Source: LGRD01 sp031382215
GTDB lineage: Bacteria; Pseudomonadota; Gammaproteobacteria; Burkholderiales; Burkholderiaceae_C
Direction of reading: 5' to 3'
Length of the DNA: 20,432 bases
Assembly: GCA_031382215.1 (NCBI GenBank)
Contig: JANMYQ010000348.1
Span: 1 to 20,432 of the forward strand
In this document: in pieces, positions 1 to 7,733 of the stretch
How positions within the stretch are numbered: the stretch's first letter is position 1
How the letters are laid out: each line of letters begins with the position of its first letter
The notes under the pieces: model-generated
The model's input: only the letters and a program-made list of their open reading frames with translations
What the model was told of the DNA's origin: nothing
Database searches by the model: none
Program-made: the position numbers and the translations under genes

Positions 1-237
1 GCGATGCCGGTCGAAGTGGTGTTCTACGACGGCAAGGCCATCTCGGTCGAACTGCCCACCAGCGTGGTGCGCGAGATCATCGAGACCGAACCCGCCGTCA
101 AGGGTGACACCTCGGGCAAGGTGCTCAAGAACGCCAAGCTCGCCACTGGCCTGGAAATCTCGGTGCCGCTGTTCGTGCAGACCGGCGACAAGGTCGAGAT
201 CGACACCCGCACGCACGAGTACCGCAAGCGGGTTTGA
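1..237 (+). CDS. efp: Elongation factor P, C-terminal part (5' truncated by window edge)
   Basis: EF-P binds the ribosome between the P and E sites and relieves stalling at polyproline stretches. The reading frame is open from base 1, so the true start lies outside the window; the internal ATG at 4 is not a start. The 78 visible residues cover the second and third OB-fold domains, with the family's typical segments FYDGKAISVELP, GDTSGKVLKNAKLATG and the closing DTRTHEYRKRV. The N-terminal domain with the modified lysine or arginine loop is not visible. The gene is followed by a strong hairpin terminator at 274-297, so it probably ends its own transcript. The family call is firm. Confidence 0.95.
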   Translation, partial: AMPVEVVFYDGKAISVELPTSVVREIIETEPAVKGDTSGKVLKNAKLATGLEISVPLFVQTGDKVEIDTRTHEYRKRV

Positions 238-273
238 TTCATCGGATTGATCGACGTTGCTGGGTTGCGAGCT

Positions 274-297
274 GGGGCACTGCGGTGCCCCTTCTTC
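274..297 (+). terminator. Rho-independent terminator after efp
   Basis: A perfect 7-bp GC-rich stem (274-280 with 285-291, GGGGCAC/GTGCCCC) closes a TGCG tetraloop of the very stable C(UNCG)G class and is followed at once by TTCTTC. It lies 37 bases after the efp stop codon. This is a convincing intrinsic terminator, although the T-tract is interrupted. Confidence 0.8.
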
Positions 298-345
298 ATG
301 GTGAGGCGCGCTCGTGTCGAGCGTCCCATTTGATAAGGTCGCGCC

Positions 346-1317
346 ATGCCGTTCGATTTCACCGCCGTGAGTGCGCCGTTTCGCATGCAACCCGGCCTGC
401 GCCGGCTGGCCGACGGTGCCACCCAGCTCACGCCCAACCAGCATGACAGCCGGGCGCTGCGCGAGAAGCTCGCCGTCCTGTCAGGTCACACCGATCAAGC
501 CCTGCTCTCGGCGCCCGGCTTCGACCCGTTGCCGGCCCTGCATGCCCTTGCACGGCATGCCGCAGTCGAGCAGCCGGCGGCGTTTGGCTGGGACGGCGCG
601 GGCCGTTTCGACGCCTGGCACCTCGGCTGGTCGCTGCAAGACTGCGAACCCCACGGCCACGGGCCCGAATCCATCGGCGCGTGCCTGCGCGCCCTGCCCG
701 TCGAATCGCGCCTGGCCGCCTTGCTGAGCCTGGCCTTCGCCGAAGACTTCGCGGTGATCGACGGCACGACCGGCCACGTCCCCTGGCTGGCGGTGTGTCT
801 GCCGTCACACTGGGCGCCCGAGCAAAAGGTCGGCCGCCACTTTGCCGAAGTGCATGCGCCGGTGGCCGACAACCAGTTGCTGATCACCGCCAGCGATCAC
901 CTGGCGCGGCTGGTGACCGGCGCCGAACGCTGGGAACGCTTCGTCTGGACGATCACGCGCCACCCGAACCTCGACAGCCACCCACTGCGATGCCTGCCAG
1001 GCGAGTGGCCGGCGCAGGTCGATTCGAATGCCGATGTCGATGCGGATGCCCTGGCGGCGCTGGCCTTCTTCCGCACCGAACGCCAGACCTTCATCCCGCT
1101 GCCGCAGCAGCGCCAGGCGATCTTCACGATCCACGTCGAACTGCAGCCGCTGGCAACTGCCATCACCGATGCTGCGCAAGCGCGCCAGTTGCATGACGCG
1201 CTTGCCAGCATGAGCGCCAACGTGCTGGCCTATCGCGGCCTCACCACCGTGCAGGCGCGCTTGCTGGCGTGGCTGTCGGCCCGGGCCGGCCCGGCCGGTG
1301 ATGCACCCGGCGCATGA
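346..1317 (+). CDS. DUF3445 family protein (haem-dependent oxidative N-demethylase-like)
   Basis: The 323-residue protein matches the DUF3445 family. Its characterised member is HODM of Pseudomonas mendocina, a PAS-fold haem enzyme that demethylates methylated amines. The family core is visible around residues 155-210: HWAPEQKVGRHFAEVHAPV, then DNQLLITAS, ERFVWTITRHPNLDSHP, and later FFRTERQTFIPLP. There is no signal peptide or membrane segment, so it is probably cytoplasmic. The ATG at 346 is preceded by AAGG with 7-base spacing. The stop overlaps the mnmC start (ATGA), so the two genes are translationally coupled. The family assignment is strong. The substrate is unknown: the reductase and ferredoxin partners known for HODM are not encoded nearby, so dimethylamine is only one option. 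Confidence 0.85.
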   Translation: MPFDFTAVSAPFRMQPGLRRLADGATQLTPNQHDSRALREKLAVLSGHTDQALLSAPGFDPLPALHALARHAAVEQPAAFGWDGAGRFDAWHLGWSLQDCEPHGHGPESIGACLRALPVESRLAALLSLAFAEDFAVIDGTTGHVPWLAVCLPSHWAPEQKVGRHFAEVHAPVADNQLLITASDHLARLVTGAERWERFVWTITRHPNLDSHPLRCLPGEWPAQVDSNADVDADALAALAFFRTERQTFIPLPQQRQAIFTIHVELQPLATAITDAAQARQLHDALASMSANVLAYRGLTTVQARLLAWLSARAGPAGDAPGA

Positions 1318-3308
1318 AGACCGAGCCCGTCGCCCCCGCGCGTTGGCGCATCGACGAACCCGGCGCACCGCCCTTTTCGCCCGAGTACCAAGACTTCTAC
1401 CACCCGCATGTCGGCGCGCTCGTGCGGGCCCGCCATGTGTTCCTGGCCGGCAACGGGCTGCCGCAGCGCTGGCAGGGCTGCGAGCGCTTCGCCGTGCTCG
1501 AAACCGGCTTCGGGCTGGGCAACAACTTTCTCGCGACCTGGGACGCCTGGCGCCGCGACGGCAAAGCCTGCCGGCAACTGCACTTCATCTCGATCGAACG
1601 CCACCCGTTGACGCGGGCCGACCTGCAACAGGTGCATCGCGAATCGTCGTGGAAACCCCTGGCCGATTCGTTGATCGCCGCATGGCCGCCGCTGACTGCC
1701 AACCTGCACCGCCTGAGCTTCGAAGGCGGCCGAGTGCAACTGCTGCTCGCGCTGGGCGACGTGGCGGCCTGGTTGCCCGAACTGGTGGCCGAAGCAGACG
1801 CCTTCATGCTCGACGGTTTTGCGCCCGACCGCAACCCGCAGATGTGGCAACCGCGCTTGTTCAAGGCGATGGCACGACTGGCCGCGCCTGGCGCCACGGT
1901 GGCCACGTGGACCTCGTCGCAGGCCGTGAGCGCCGGGCTGAAAAGCGCGGGATTCGATGCGCGACATCCGCCCGGCACAGGCGGCAATCACGACATCACG
2001 CTGGCGCGCTTCGAACCCCCGTTTCTGCCGCGCCGCATCGGCAACTCGCGGCGGGCCTCAGCAGCGCCAACGGCTTCGAAACGTGTCCTCATCGTCGGCG
2101 CCGGGTTGGCCGGATGCGCAGCGGCGTGGGCGTTGGCAGAACAAGGCTGGCAGACCAGCTTGATCGACCGTCATGACCAGCCGGCGCAAGAGGCCTCTGG
2201 CAACCCGGGCGGGCTGTTCCACGGCATCGTCAATCCGCAAGACGGCGCGCACGCGCGCTTCAACCGCGTCGCCGCGCTGGAGGCGCAACGGGTGGTGCAA
2301 CTCGCGATCACCGAGCACGGCGTGCCCGGCGGCGCCGCCGGCCTGTTGCGACTGGATCCTTCTGGCGCCGGGCTGTCGGCGCTGCAGCAGCAACTCGCGG
2401 CCACCGGTTTGCCGAGCGACTATGTGCAGGCCGTCAGCGCCGGGCAGGCCAGCGCCTTGTGCGGCCTGGCGCTGCAGCACCCGGCCTGGTTCTACCCGGG
2501 CGGCGGATGGGTCGCACCGTCCGCGTTGGGCGCCGCACTGCTGGCTCGTGCCGGGGCGGCGGCAAACTTTCGCGGCGGTATCGAGGTGCAGGCGGTTCGC
2601 CAGCGCACCGAGGGCTGGGAGCTGCTAGACGCGCACGGCCAGCGCATCGACGCAGCGCCGACGCTGGTGCTGGCCAATGCCTTCGACGCGCTGCGCCTGC
2701 TGGGTTCGCCGGCATGGCCGGTGCAAAAGGTGCGCGGGCAGATCAGCCTGTGCAGCGTGGCGGCGAGCAGTGACGGCCTGGCGAGTTGGCCGAAACTCCC
2801 GCTCGCCGGCGCCGGCTACCTGCTGCCGATCGTCGACGGCTTGGCCGCGTTCGGTGCCACCTCGCAACCCGGCGACGAAGATGTGTCGGTGCGTCGCAGC
2901 GACCATCTGCACAACCTGGCGCAACTGGCGCGCCTGACCGGCAATACATTCGCGATCGAGCCAGGTGCACTGCAAGGCCGCACCGCTTGGCGCATGGTCA
3001 CGAGCGACCGCTTGCCGATCATCGGCGCCGTGCCCGACGAAGCCGCCGCGGCGGCGCCCGGCATGCGGAGACCCGACCAGGCGCGCTTCGTGCCGCGGAT
3101 TCCCGGCCTGTTCGTGTTCACCGCGCTGGCGTCGCGCGGCATCACCTGGTCGGCGTTGGGGGCACAGGTGCTGGCCTCGAGCATCACCGGTGCGCCGCAG
3201 CCTCTGGAGTCGAGCCTGCTCGACGCGATCGACCCGGCGCGCTTCATCGCGCGCGCGGTGCGGCGTTCGAGCAGAGGCGCTGGCGCTGGCGAAGTCGGAG
3301 GCGCCTGA
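1314..3308 (+). CDS. mnmC: Bifunctional tRNA wobble-uridine modification protein MnmC
   Basis: MnmC finishes 5-methylaminomethyl-2-thiouridine at tRNA position 34. The C-terminal FAD domain removes the carboxymethyl group from cmnm5U, and the N-terminal domain then methylates nm5U with S-adenosylmethionine. The 664-residue length fits the fused form. The SAM-binding motif ETGFGLGNNF is at residues 63-72, and the MnmD signature DGFAPDRNP starts at Asp167. The FAD dinucleotide motif GAGLAG is at 262-267, followed by the family segment SGNPGGLFHGIVNP and, near the end, FTALASRGITWSAL. The start overlaps the stop of the upstream DUF3445 gene by four bases. The gene ends 4 bases before the convergent hydrolase gene, so there is no room for a dedicated terminator. 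Confidence 0.97.
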   Translation: MKTEPVAPARWRIDEPGAPPFSPEYQDFYHPHVGALVRARHVFLAGNGLPQRWQGCERFAVLETGFGLGNNFLATWDAWRRDGKACRQLHFISIERHPLTRADLQQVHRESSWKPLADSLIAAWPPLTANLHRLSFEGGRVQLLLALGDVAAWLPELVAEADAFMLDGFAPDRNPQMWQPRLFKAMARLAAPGATVATWTSSQAVSAGLKSAGFDARHPPGTGGNHDITLARFEPPFLPRRIGNSRRASAAPTASKRVLIVGAGLAGCAAAWALAEQGWQTSLIDRHDQPAQEASGNPGGLFHGIVNPQDGAHARFNRVAALEAQRVVQLAITEHGVPGGAAGLLRLDPSGAGLSALQQQLAATGLPSDYVQAVSAGQASALCGLALQHPAWFYPGGGWVAPSALGAALLARAGAAANFRGGIEVQAVRQRTEGWELLDAHGQRIDAAPTLVLANAFDALRLLGSPAWPVQKVRGQISLCSVAASSDGLASWPKLPLAGAGYLLPIVDGLAAFGATSQPGDEDVSVRRSDHLHNLAQLARLTGNTFAIEPGALQGRTAWRMVTSDRLPIIGAVPDEAAAAAPGMRRPDQARFVPRIPGLFVFTALASRGITWSALGAQVLASSITGAPQPLESSLLDAIDPARFIARAVRRSSRGAGAGEVGGA

Positions 3309-3312
3309 AGGC

Positions 3313-4635
3313 TCAGCCGCCGCGCGGCTCGGCCAACCACAAGCGCAACTGCGCATACACCCGCGGGTGGTTGAGCAGCGCCATGTGGCCCAGGCCCGCC
3401 AGCTCGATGCGCTGCACGTCGCCCACCAGGCCATCGTCGGCGGCGCTGTGCCGCAGCACCAGCCCGTCGCCGAACGCCTTGCCGACCAGCGAGCCCATCA
3501 TGCTGTCGGACTCGTCGCCCAGCAGCGCGGTGATGAAGCGCAGGCCCAACGCCGCCGGTGCAGCCGCCGTGTTGCGCTGGCCCTTGCGTCCGCGCCCGTG
3601 GCGCAGGTCCTTGATGCCCTGGCTGCGGGCGTTGGCCACCTGCGCCAGTGGCTGCGTGACCTTGGACAGGCCGAGCGCCACGCTCGTGAGGTGCCCCCAC
3701 TGCTCGAGCATCGCGCCCTGGTGCGGCGTGCCCAGGCAGACCAGCAAGCGCACCCGGCCCAGCCAGGCCAGGTTCTCCACGGCGGCCAGTTCGCACGCAC
3801 CGCGTGACACCAGCCCGCCCATGCTGTGGCCCACCAGCACGAATTCGCGCACCCGCGCGGGCGCTGCCTCTAGAAGTTGCTGCAATTGATCGGCCAGTTG
3901 GCGCGCGTTGTCGGCCACCGCCAGGCCGGTGTTGTAGCGCAGGTAAAGCGCACTGACGTCGGCCTCATGCGCCAGCAACGCGCCGTAGTGAATCGTTTCG
4001 TCGGTCGGCAGCACACGCCCCCAATCACTGCCCTGCCAGGCTGCCGAAGGGCGGCGCCAACTCTGCTCGTCGCAGGCCAGGCCATGAATGAAGATGCACA
4101 CCCGCTCGCGCAGACCGGCCAGGCATTGCGCGGTGAGCTCGAGCGGCGCGCCCTCATGATGAAAACCCATGCGCACTGACAACGAACTGCCGGCATTCGC
4201 CAGGGCATCGCCGAACACGCCGTTCAATGCACTGCGCAAGGCCAGTTCGCGCCTCTGGGCGGATTGTGCGGAGCCAGAGGGGTCGCTCACCATCTGTTCG
4301 GCCACGCCGGCCATCGACATCAGCGCGCCGCTGCCATGGCGCACCGCCGCATAAACACCCTGGCTGATCGCATCGTGTACGCCTTGCACGAGTCGGGTCG
4401 GGCCCGCCAGGCCGGGCAGGCGCTGCAGGCCGTCGAAGGCAGTGTCGGAGATCGCGTGGTGCATGTCGTGCACCGTCTGCACGGTGGCCGCCACACCCGC
4501 CTTCACGACCGGTGCGTAGCCTGAGGATGCCGCGGATGCTGCGGATTCCGCGGATGTCGAAGCGGGCTCGATAGCCGGGCTGGCCTTGCGAGGTCTGGCG
4601 CGCTTCGCCGCGGTGGACTCGGGCTTGGCGCTCAT
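3313..4635 (-). CDS. Alpha/beta hydrolase (lipase/PGAP1-like) with long N-terminal extension
   Basis: This is an alpha/beta hydrolase of about 440 residues, probably an esterase, lipase or acyltransferase of unknown substrate. The nucleophile elbow GHSMGG puts the catalytic serine at residue 271. The oxyanion-side segment FIHGLACDEQSW precedes it, and GLGHM near the C-terminus supplies a likely catalytic His417; an Asp in the SAADDGLVG segment may complete the triad. The first ~45 residues are Ala/Ser/Lys-rich and low-complexity, partly encoded by 9-bp tandem repeats. Residues ~45-120 look helical and amphipathic. No clear signal peptide is seen. I chose the ATG at 4635; a TTG at 4647 would overlap the stop of the upstream small gene and is also possible. 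Neither has a clear Shine-Dalgarno sequence, so coupling to the upstream gene is likely. Confidence 0.85.
   Translation of the reverse strand: MSAKPESTAAKRARPRKASPAIEPASTSAESAASAASSGYAPVVKAGVAATVQTVHDMHHAISDTAFDGLQRLPGLAGPTRLVQGVHDAISQGVYAAVRHGSGALMSMAGVAEQMVSDPSGSAQSAQRRELALRSALNGVFGDALANAGSSLSVRMGFHHEGAPLELTAQCLAGLRERVCIFIHGLACDEQSWRRPSAAWQGSDWGRVLPTDETIHYGALLAHEADVSALYLRYNTGLAVADNARQLADQLQQLLEAAPARVREFVLVGHSMGGLVSRGACELAAVENLAWLGRVRLLVCLGTPHQGAMLEQWGHLTSVALGLSKVTQPLAQVANARSQGIKDLRHGRGRKGQRNTAAAPAALGLRFITALLGDESDSMMGSLVGKAFGDGLVLRHSAADDGLVGDVQRIELAGLGHMALLNHPRVYAQLRLWLAEPRGG
4523..4558. repeat. Four imperfect 9-bp tandem repeats inside the hydrolase gene
   Basis: On the plus strand the units are GAGGATGCC, GCGGATGCT, GCGGATTCC and GCGGATGTC. 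On the coding (minus) strand they read as consecutive triplets SAE, SAA, SAA and SSG in the low-complexity N-terminus of the alpha/beta hydrolase. The period is a multiple of three, so copy-number change would keep the frame. Confidence 0.75.
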
Positions 4636-4643
4636 CCGGTCAT

Positions 4644-4823
4644 TCAAGGCGCGGGCGTGCCGCCGGCCTCAGTTTCCTGCGGCGAGGAAGCCTGCTCACC
4701 GGGCTCGTCGGGCTGGCCCGGCTCGGTCTTGCGACCCGCCTTCTCCTTCAGCTTTTCTTCCTTCTTCTTTTTCTTGGCCAGCTCGCGCTGGCGCTTTTCA
4801 AACGAGTAGTTGGGTTTGGCCAT
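4644..4823 (-). CDS. Small lysine-rich conserved hypothetical protein (59 aa)
   Basis: The function is unknown. The protein begins MAKPNYSFEKRQRELAKKKK and continues with a highly charged Lys/Glu stretch likely to form a single helix, then a Pro/Glu/Gly-rich disordered tail. I recall similar short proteins with this N-terminus in betaproteobacteria, but no assigned role. The ATG at 4823 is chosen because AAGGA precedes it by 7 bases. A longer in-frame reading upstream runs into rpiA and lacks this support. The stop codon (4644-4646) lies 8 bases before the ATG of the downstream hydrolase. The strong basic charge is compatible with binding nucleic acid or ribosomes, which is inference only. 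Confidence 0.75.
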   Translation of the reverse strand: MAKPNYSFEKRQRELAKKKKKEEKLKEKAGRKTEPGQPDEPGEQASSPQETEAGGTPAP

Positions 4824-4894
4824 GGGCCCGTCCTTCTTTTCTTGCAACAACCGCGAGGTTACGCGCTTTTCAACAGCGATCGGCCGCCGGCTCG

Positions 4895-5554
4895 TCAGAA
4901 AGTCATCGTCTTCACGCCCTGCGCCGTGCCCAGCAGGCACACGCTGGCTTTGTTGCGCGCGAAGATGCCCACGCTCACCACGCCCGGCCACTGGTTGATT
5001 TCCTGCTCCATCGCCAACGGGTCGGTGATGCGCAGGCCGCGCACGTCGACGATGCGGCAGCCGTTGTCGGTGAGCACACCTTGGCGCAGCGCGGCCTGCC
5101 CGCCCAGCGCCTTCAGGCGGCGGCTGATCTGCGCCACCGCCATCGGGATCACCTCCACCGGCAGCGGGAAGTTGCCCAAGGTCTGCACCAGCTTGGACTC
5201 ATCGGCAATGCAGACGAAGCGCTGCGCGATGTCGGCCACGATCTTCTCGCGCGTCAGCGCCGCGCCGCCACCCTTGATCATGTGGCCGGCGTGGTCGATC
5301 TCGTCGGCGCCGTCGATATAAACCGGAATGCTCTCGACGCTGTTGCTGTCGAGCACCGCGATGCCGTGGCCGCGCAATCGTTCGCTGCTCTTTTCGCTGC
5401 TCGAAACGGCGCCGCGAATGAGGTCCTTCATCGTCGCCAGCGCATCGATGAAGCAGTTGACCGTGGAGCCGGTGCCCACGCCGACCACGCTGCCAGGCAC
5501 CACGTAGGCCAGGGCTGCGTGCCCGACCGCGGTTTTCAGTTCGTCCTGCGTCAT
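4895..5554 (-). CDS. rpiA: Ribose-5-phosphate isomerase A
   Basis: RpiA interconverts ribose 5-phosphate and ribulose 5-phosphate in the non-oxidative pentose phosphate pathway. The 219-residue length equals that of E. coli RpiA. Key residues fall at the same numbers as I recall for E. coli: the phosphate-binding loop GVGTGST at 25-31, Asp81 and Asp84 in DGADE, Lys94 in KGGGAALTREK and the catalytic Glu103. The ATG at 5554 was chosen because it gives the standard family N-terminus (MTQDELK). The open frame continues upstream across the pyrD start, but that part has no family match. The gene is divergent from pyrD, with 50 bases between the starts, and lies upstream of the lysine-rich small gene on the same strand. 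Confidence 0.97.
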   Translation of the reverse strand: MTQDELKTAVGHAALAYVVPGSVVGVGTGSTVNCFIDALATMKDLIRGAVSSSEKSSERLRGHGIAVLDSNSVESIPVYIDGADEIDHAGHMIKGGGAALTREKIVADIAQRFVCIADESKLVQTLGNFPLPVEVIPMAVAQISRRLKALGGQAALRQGVLTDNGCRIVDVRGLRITDPLAMEQEINQWPGVVSVGIFARNKASVCLLGTAQGVKTMTF

Positions 5555-5604
5555 CGCTCGAATTCCGTTTGAGACAATCGAACGATTATCCGAGACGGCT
5601 CGCC
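5555..5604. promoter_or_regulatory. Shared divergent promoter region of rpiA and pyrD
   Basis: Only 50 bases separate the two divergent start codons, so both promoters must lie here or reach into the genes. On the minus strand GATAAT (5584-5589) resembles a -10 box for rpiA with a leader of about 20 bases. On the plus strand GACAAT (5573-5578) is a candidate -10 box for pyrD. I see no good -35 box for either. Confidence 0.35.
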
Positions 5605-6642
5605 ATGGCACTGATTCCCTACGCACTCACGCGCCCCTTCCTGTTCGGCCTGGACCCCGAGCAGGCGCACGACCTGACCCTGGGCGCGCTCGCCCGTATC
5701 CAGCACACGCCGCTGATCTGCGGCGTGGCGCAAACGCGCGTGAACGACCCGGTGACGCTGGCCGGGTTGACGTTCCCCAACCGCGTCGGCCTCGCCGCCG
5801 GGCTCGACAAGAACGGCCGCTGCATCGACGGCCTGGGCGCGATGGGCTTCGGCTTTATCGAAGTCGGCACCGTCACGCCGAAGGCGCAGCCGGGCAACCC
5901 GAAGCCGCGCATGTTTCGGCTCGTCGAAGCGCAGGCGCTGATCAACCGGCTCGGCTTCAACAACGGCGGGCTCGACGCCTTCGTCGCCAATGTGCAGCGC
6001 GCGCGCTTTCGGCGCGGCGGCGGAATCCTCGGGCTGAACATCGGCAAGAACGCCGCCACGCCGATCGAGCGCGCGGTGGACGACTACCTGCTGTGCCTGG
6101 ACGGCGTGTACCCGCATGCCGACTACGTGACGGTCAACATCTCCAGCCCGAACACGCAGAACCTGCGCTCGCTGCAGAGCGATGAAGCGCTCGATGCGCT
6201 GCTCGGCGCGGTGCAGCAGCGCAAAGTGCAGTTGGCGAAGCAGCATGGCCGCACGGTGCCGATCTTCGTGAAGATCGCGCCCGACCTGGACGAAGCACAG
6301 GTGACGGTGATTGCCGTCACACTGAAGAAGAACGCGATCGACGGCGTGATCGCCACCAACACGACGATCGCGCGCGACGCGGTGAAGCACTTGCCGCACG
6401 GGCAGGAGCTCGGCGGCTTGTCGGGCGCGCCGGTGTTCGAGGCCAGCAATCGCGTGATCGCGCAGTTGCGCGCAGCGCTCGGCACAGGCTTCCCGATCAT
6501 CGGTGTCGGTGGCGTGATGTCCGCGGCCGATGCGCTGGCCAAGCGCGCCGCTGGGGCCGACCTGGTGCAGATCTACACCGGATTCATCTACAAGGGGCCA
6601 GACTTGGTGAGCCAGGCCGCGCGGGCGCTGGTCGGGCGCTGA
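5605..6642 (+). CDS. pyrD: Dihydroorotate dehydrogenase (quinone), class 2
   Basis: PyrD oxidises dihydroorotate to orotate in pyrimidine synthesis and passes electrons through FMN to membrane ubiquinone. The 345-residue length and the N-terminal helix region with LFGLDPEQAHDLTL are class 2 features, which mediate membrane and quinone contact. NRVGLAAGLDKNG, GFGFIEVGTVTP and NRLGFNNGG form the FMN-site core. The catalytic-base motif NISSPNTQNLR is at about 178-188, with the base expected at Ser181. KIAPDL and the phosphate-binding GVGGVMSAADAL follow. The ATG at 5605 gives the usual start MALIPYALTRPFLF; an upstream TTG at 5569 would add 12 unconserved residues. The gene converges on the Rieske gene with a 12-base gap. 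Confidence 0.96.
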   Translation: MALIPYALTRPFLFGLDPEQAHDLTLGALARIQHTPLICGVAQTRVNDPVTLAGLTFPNRVGLAAGLDKNGRCIDGLGAMGFGFIEVGTVTPKAQPGNPKPRMFRLVEAQALINRLGFNNGGLDAFVANVQRARFRRGGGILGLNIGKNAATPIERAVDDYLLCLDGVYPHADYVTVNISSPNTQNLRSLQSDEALDALLGAVQQRKVQLAKQHGRTVPIFVKIAPDLDEAQVTVIAVTLKKNAIDGVIATNTTIARDAVKHLPHGQELGGLSGAPVFEASNRVIAQLRAALGTGFPIIGVGGVMSAADALAKRAAGADLVQIYTGFIYKGPDLVSQAARALVGR

Positions 6643-6654
6643 AGGGTCGGTTCG

Positions 6655-7686
6655 TCAGGTCTTGCGCTCGTCCGCGAGTTGGTCGTCGATCAGCCGGCGG
6701 AACTGGATCAGCGCCGCATCCATCGCCAGCGGCAGCATCTTCACGCCCGGGCTCAGCGCCAGGTTACGCGCCTGCGCGCTGATCATGTCGCGGTCTTCGT
6801 TGAAGGCACCCACCAGGCTGTCGAAGATCGACTGCACGATGCGCTCGTCGCCCTCGCCAGCGCGGTGCGATTGCTGGAAGAAGTAGTGCGTGCTGTGTTC
6901 GGTCTCCGGCGTCAGCGTCTGGCAGCTGTGGAGTTGCACTGCGTTGCGCAAATCGCCTTCGTTTTCGTTGCCACCATCGGCCCCCGGCTTGCCGCCCGAG
7001 TGCATCAGCAAGGTGCCGGGCAGCACGAAGTCGTAGATGAACCAGCGGTCGATCGGCGTATCGAAGTTGCGGAAGCGCTGGTAGAAGGGCGGCGCCGGCA
7101 CGTTCTTCACGCGCCGCGTCACGCGAATGCCGCGCGGCACCGGCTTGATCTCGGCACGCGCCTGCGCGATCGCCGCGCTGCCGCCGAGCGTCTTCTCGTG
7201 CACATAGCTCAGGTGCGAAAAGTCGAGCAGGTTGTCGCAGATGAGCCGGTAGTCGGTGTCGTAGTGCAGGTAACCCGGCTTGTTGCGCCAGTCGGGGTGG
7301 TCGCACGAAAAGTTGTCGGGCAACAAGGCGATGTCGGCCTTCTCGGGTGCGCCCATCCAGACGAACACCCACTTGTTCTTCACCGCCAGCGGGTAGGTTT
7401 TCACGCGCGCCTTCTCGGGCACGCGATCCAGCCCAGGCACCTCGACGCATTGCCCGGCAGCGTTGAACTTCAGGCCGTGGTAACCGCAACGCACGCAGTC
7501 GCCTTCCTTGCGGCCGGCCGAGAGCGGCGCCAGGCGGTGGCAGCAGCGGTCTTCCATCGCGGTGAGGCCACCGTCCGACGTGCGGTAGACCAGCACCGGC
7601 TCGCCCAGCACGATGCGGCTGAACAGCGCATCGGCGCCGATCTCGTGATCCCAGGCGATCACGTACCAGCAGTTGCGGATGAACAT
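6655..7686 (-). CDS. Rieske non-haem iron oxygenase, vanillate O-demethylase (VanA)-like
   Basis: This is the terminal oxygenase of a two-component aromatic or ether-cleaving oxygenase. The N-terminal Rieske domain shows both [2Fe-2S] ligand pairs, C48-x-H50 and C67-x2-H70. The catalytic domain carries the mononuclear iron motif D155-x2-H158-x4-H163 in DNLLDFSHLSYVH. The 343-residue length and the starting FIRNCWYVIAWDHEI fit the VanA/toluate-type single-subunit branch. No reductase (VanB-type) gene lies next to it, so electrons must come from elsewhere. It follows scoB by 47 bases on the same strand and may share the scoAB transcript. The oxygenase family is certain. The substrate is not: vanillate is the best-known one for the branch, but other methoxylated or carboxylated aromatics are equally possible. 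Confidence 0.9.
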   Translation of the reverse strand: MFIRNCWYVIAWDHEIGADALFSRIVLGEPVLVYRTSDGGLTAMEDRCCHRLAPLSAGRKEGDCVRCGYHGLKFNAAGQCVEVPGLDRVPEKARVKTYPLAVKNKWVFVWMGAPEKADIALLPDNFSCDHPDWRNKPGYLHYDTDYRLICDNLLDFSHLSYVHEKTLGGSAAIAQARAEIKPVPRGIRVTRRVKNVPAPPFYQRFRNFDTPIDRWFIYDFVLPGTLLMHSGGKPGADGGNENEGDLRNAVQLHSCQTLTPETEHSTHYFFQQSHRAGEGDERIVQSIFDSLVGAFNEDRDMISAQARNLALSPGVKMLPLAMDAALIQFRRLIDDQLADERKT

Positions 7687-7733
7687 CGGCGCCTCCGTCA
7701 GCGGTGTCTTCAGTGCAGCGCGACCTCAGTGCA

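Noticed and set aside
331..336. TGATAA as a -10 box for the DUF3445 gene
   Set aside because: It is only about 9 bases before the ATG, which leaves no room for a normal leader, and the adjacent AAGG is better explained as the ribosome-binding site.
5555..5626. N-terminal extension of RpiA across the pyrD start
   Set aside because: The extra 24 residues are unconserved. The ATG at 5554 gives the exact length and residue numbering of E. coli RpiA.
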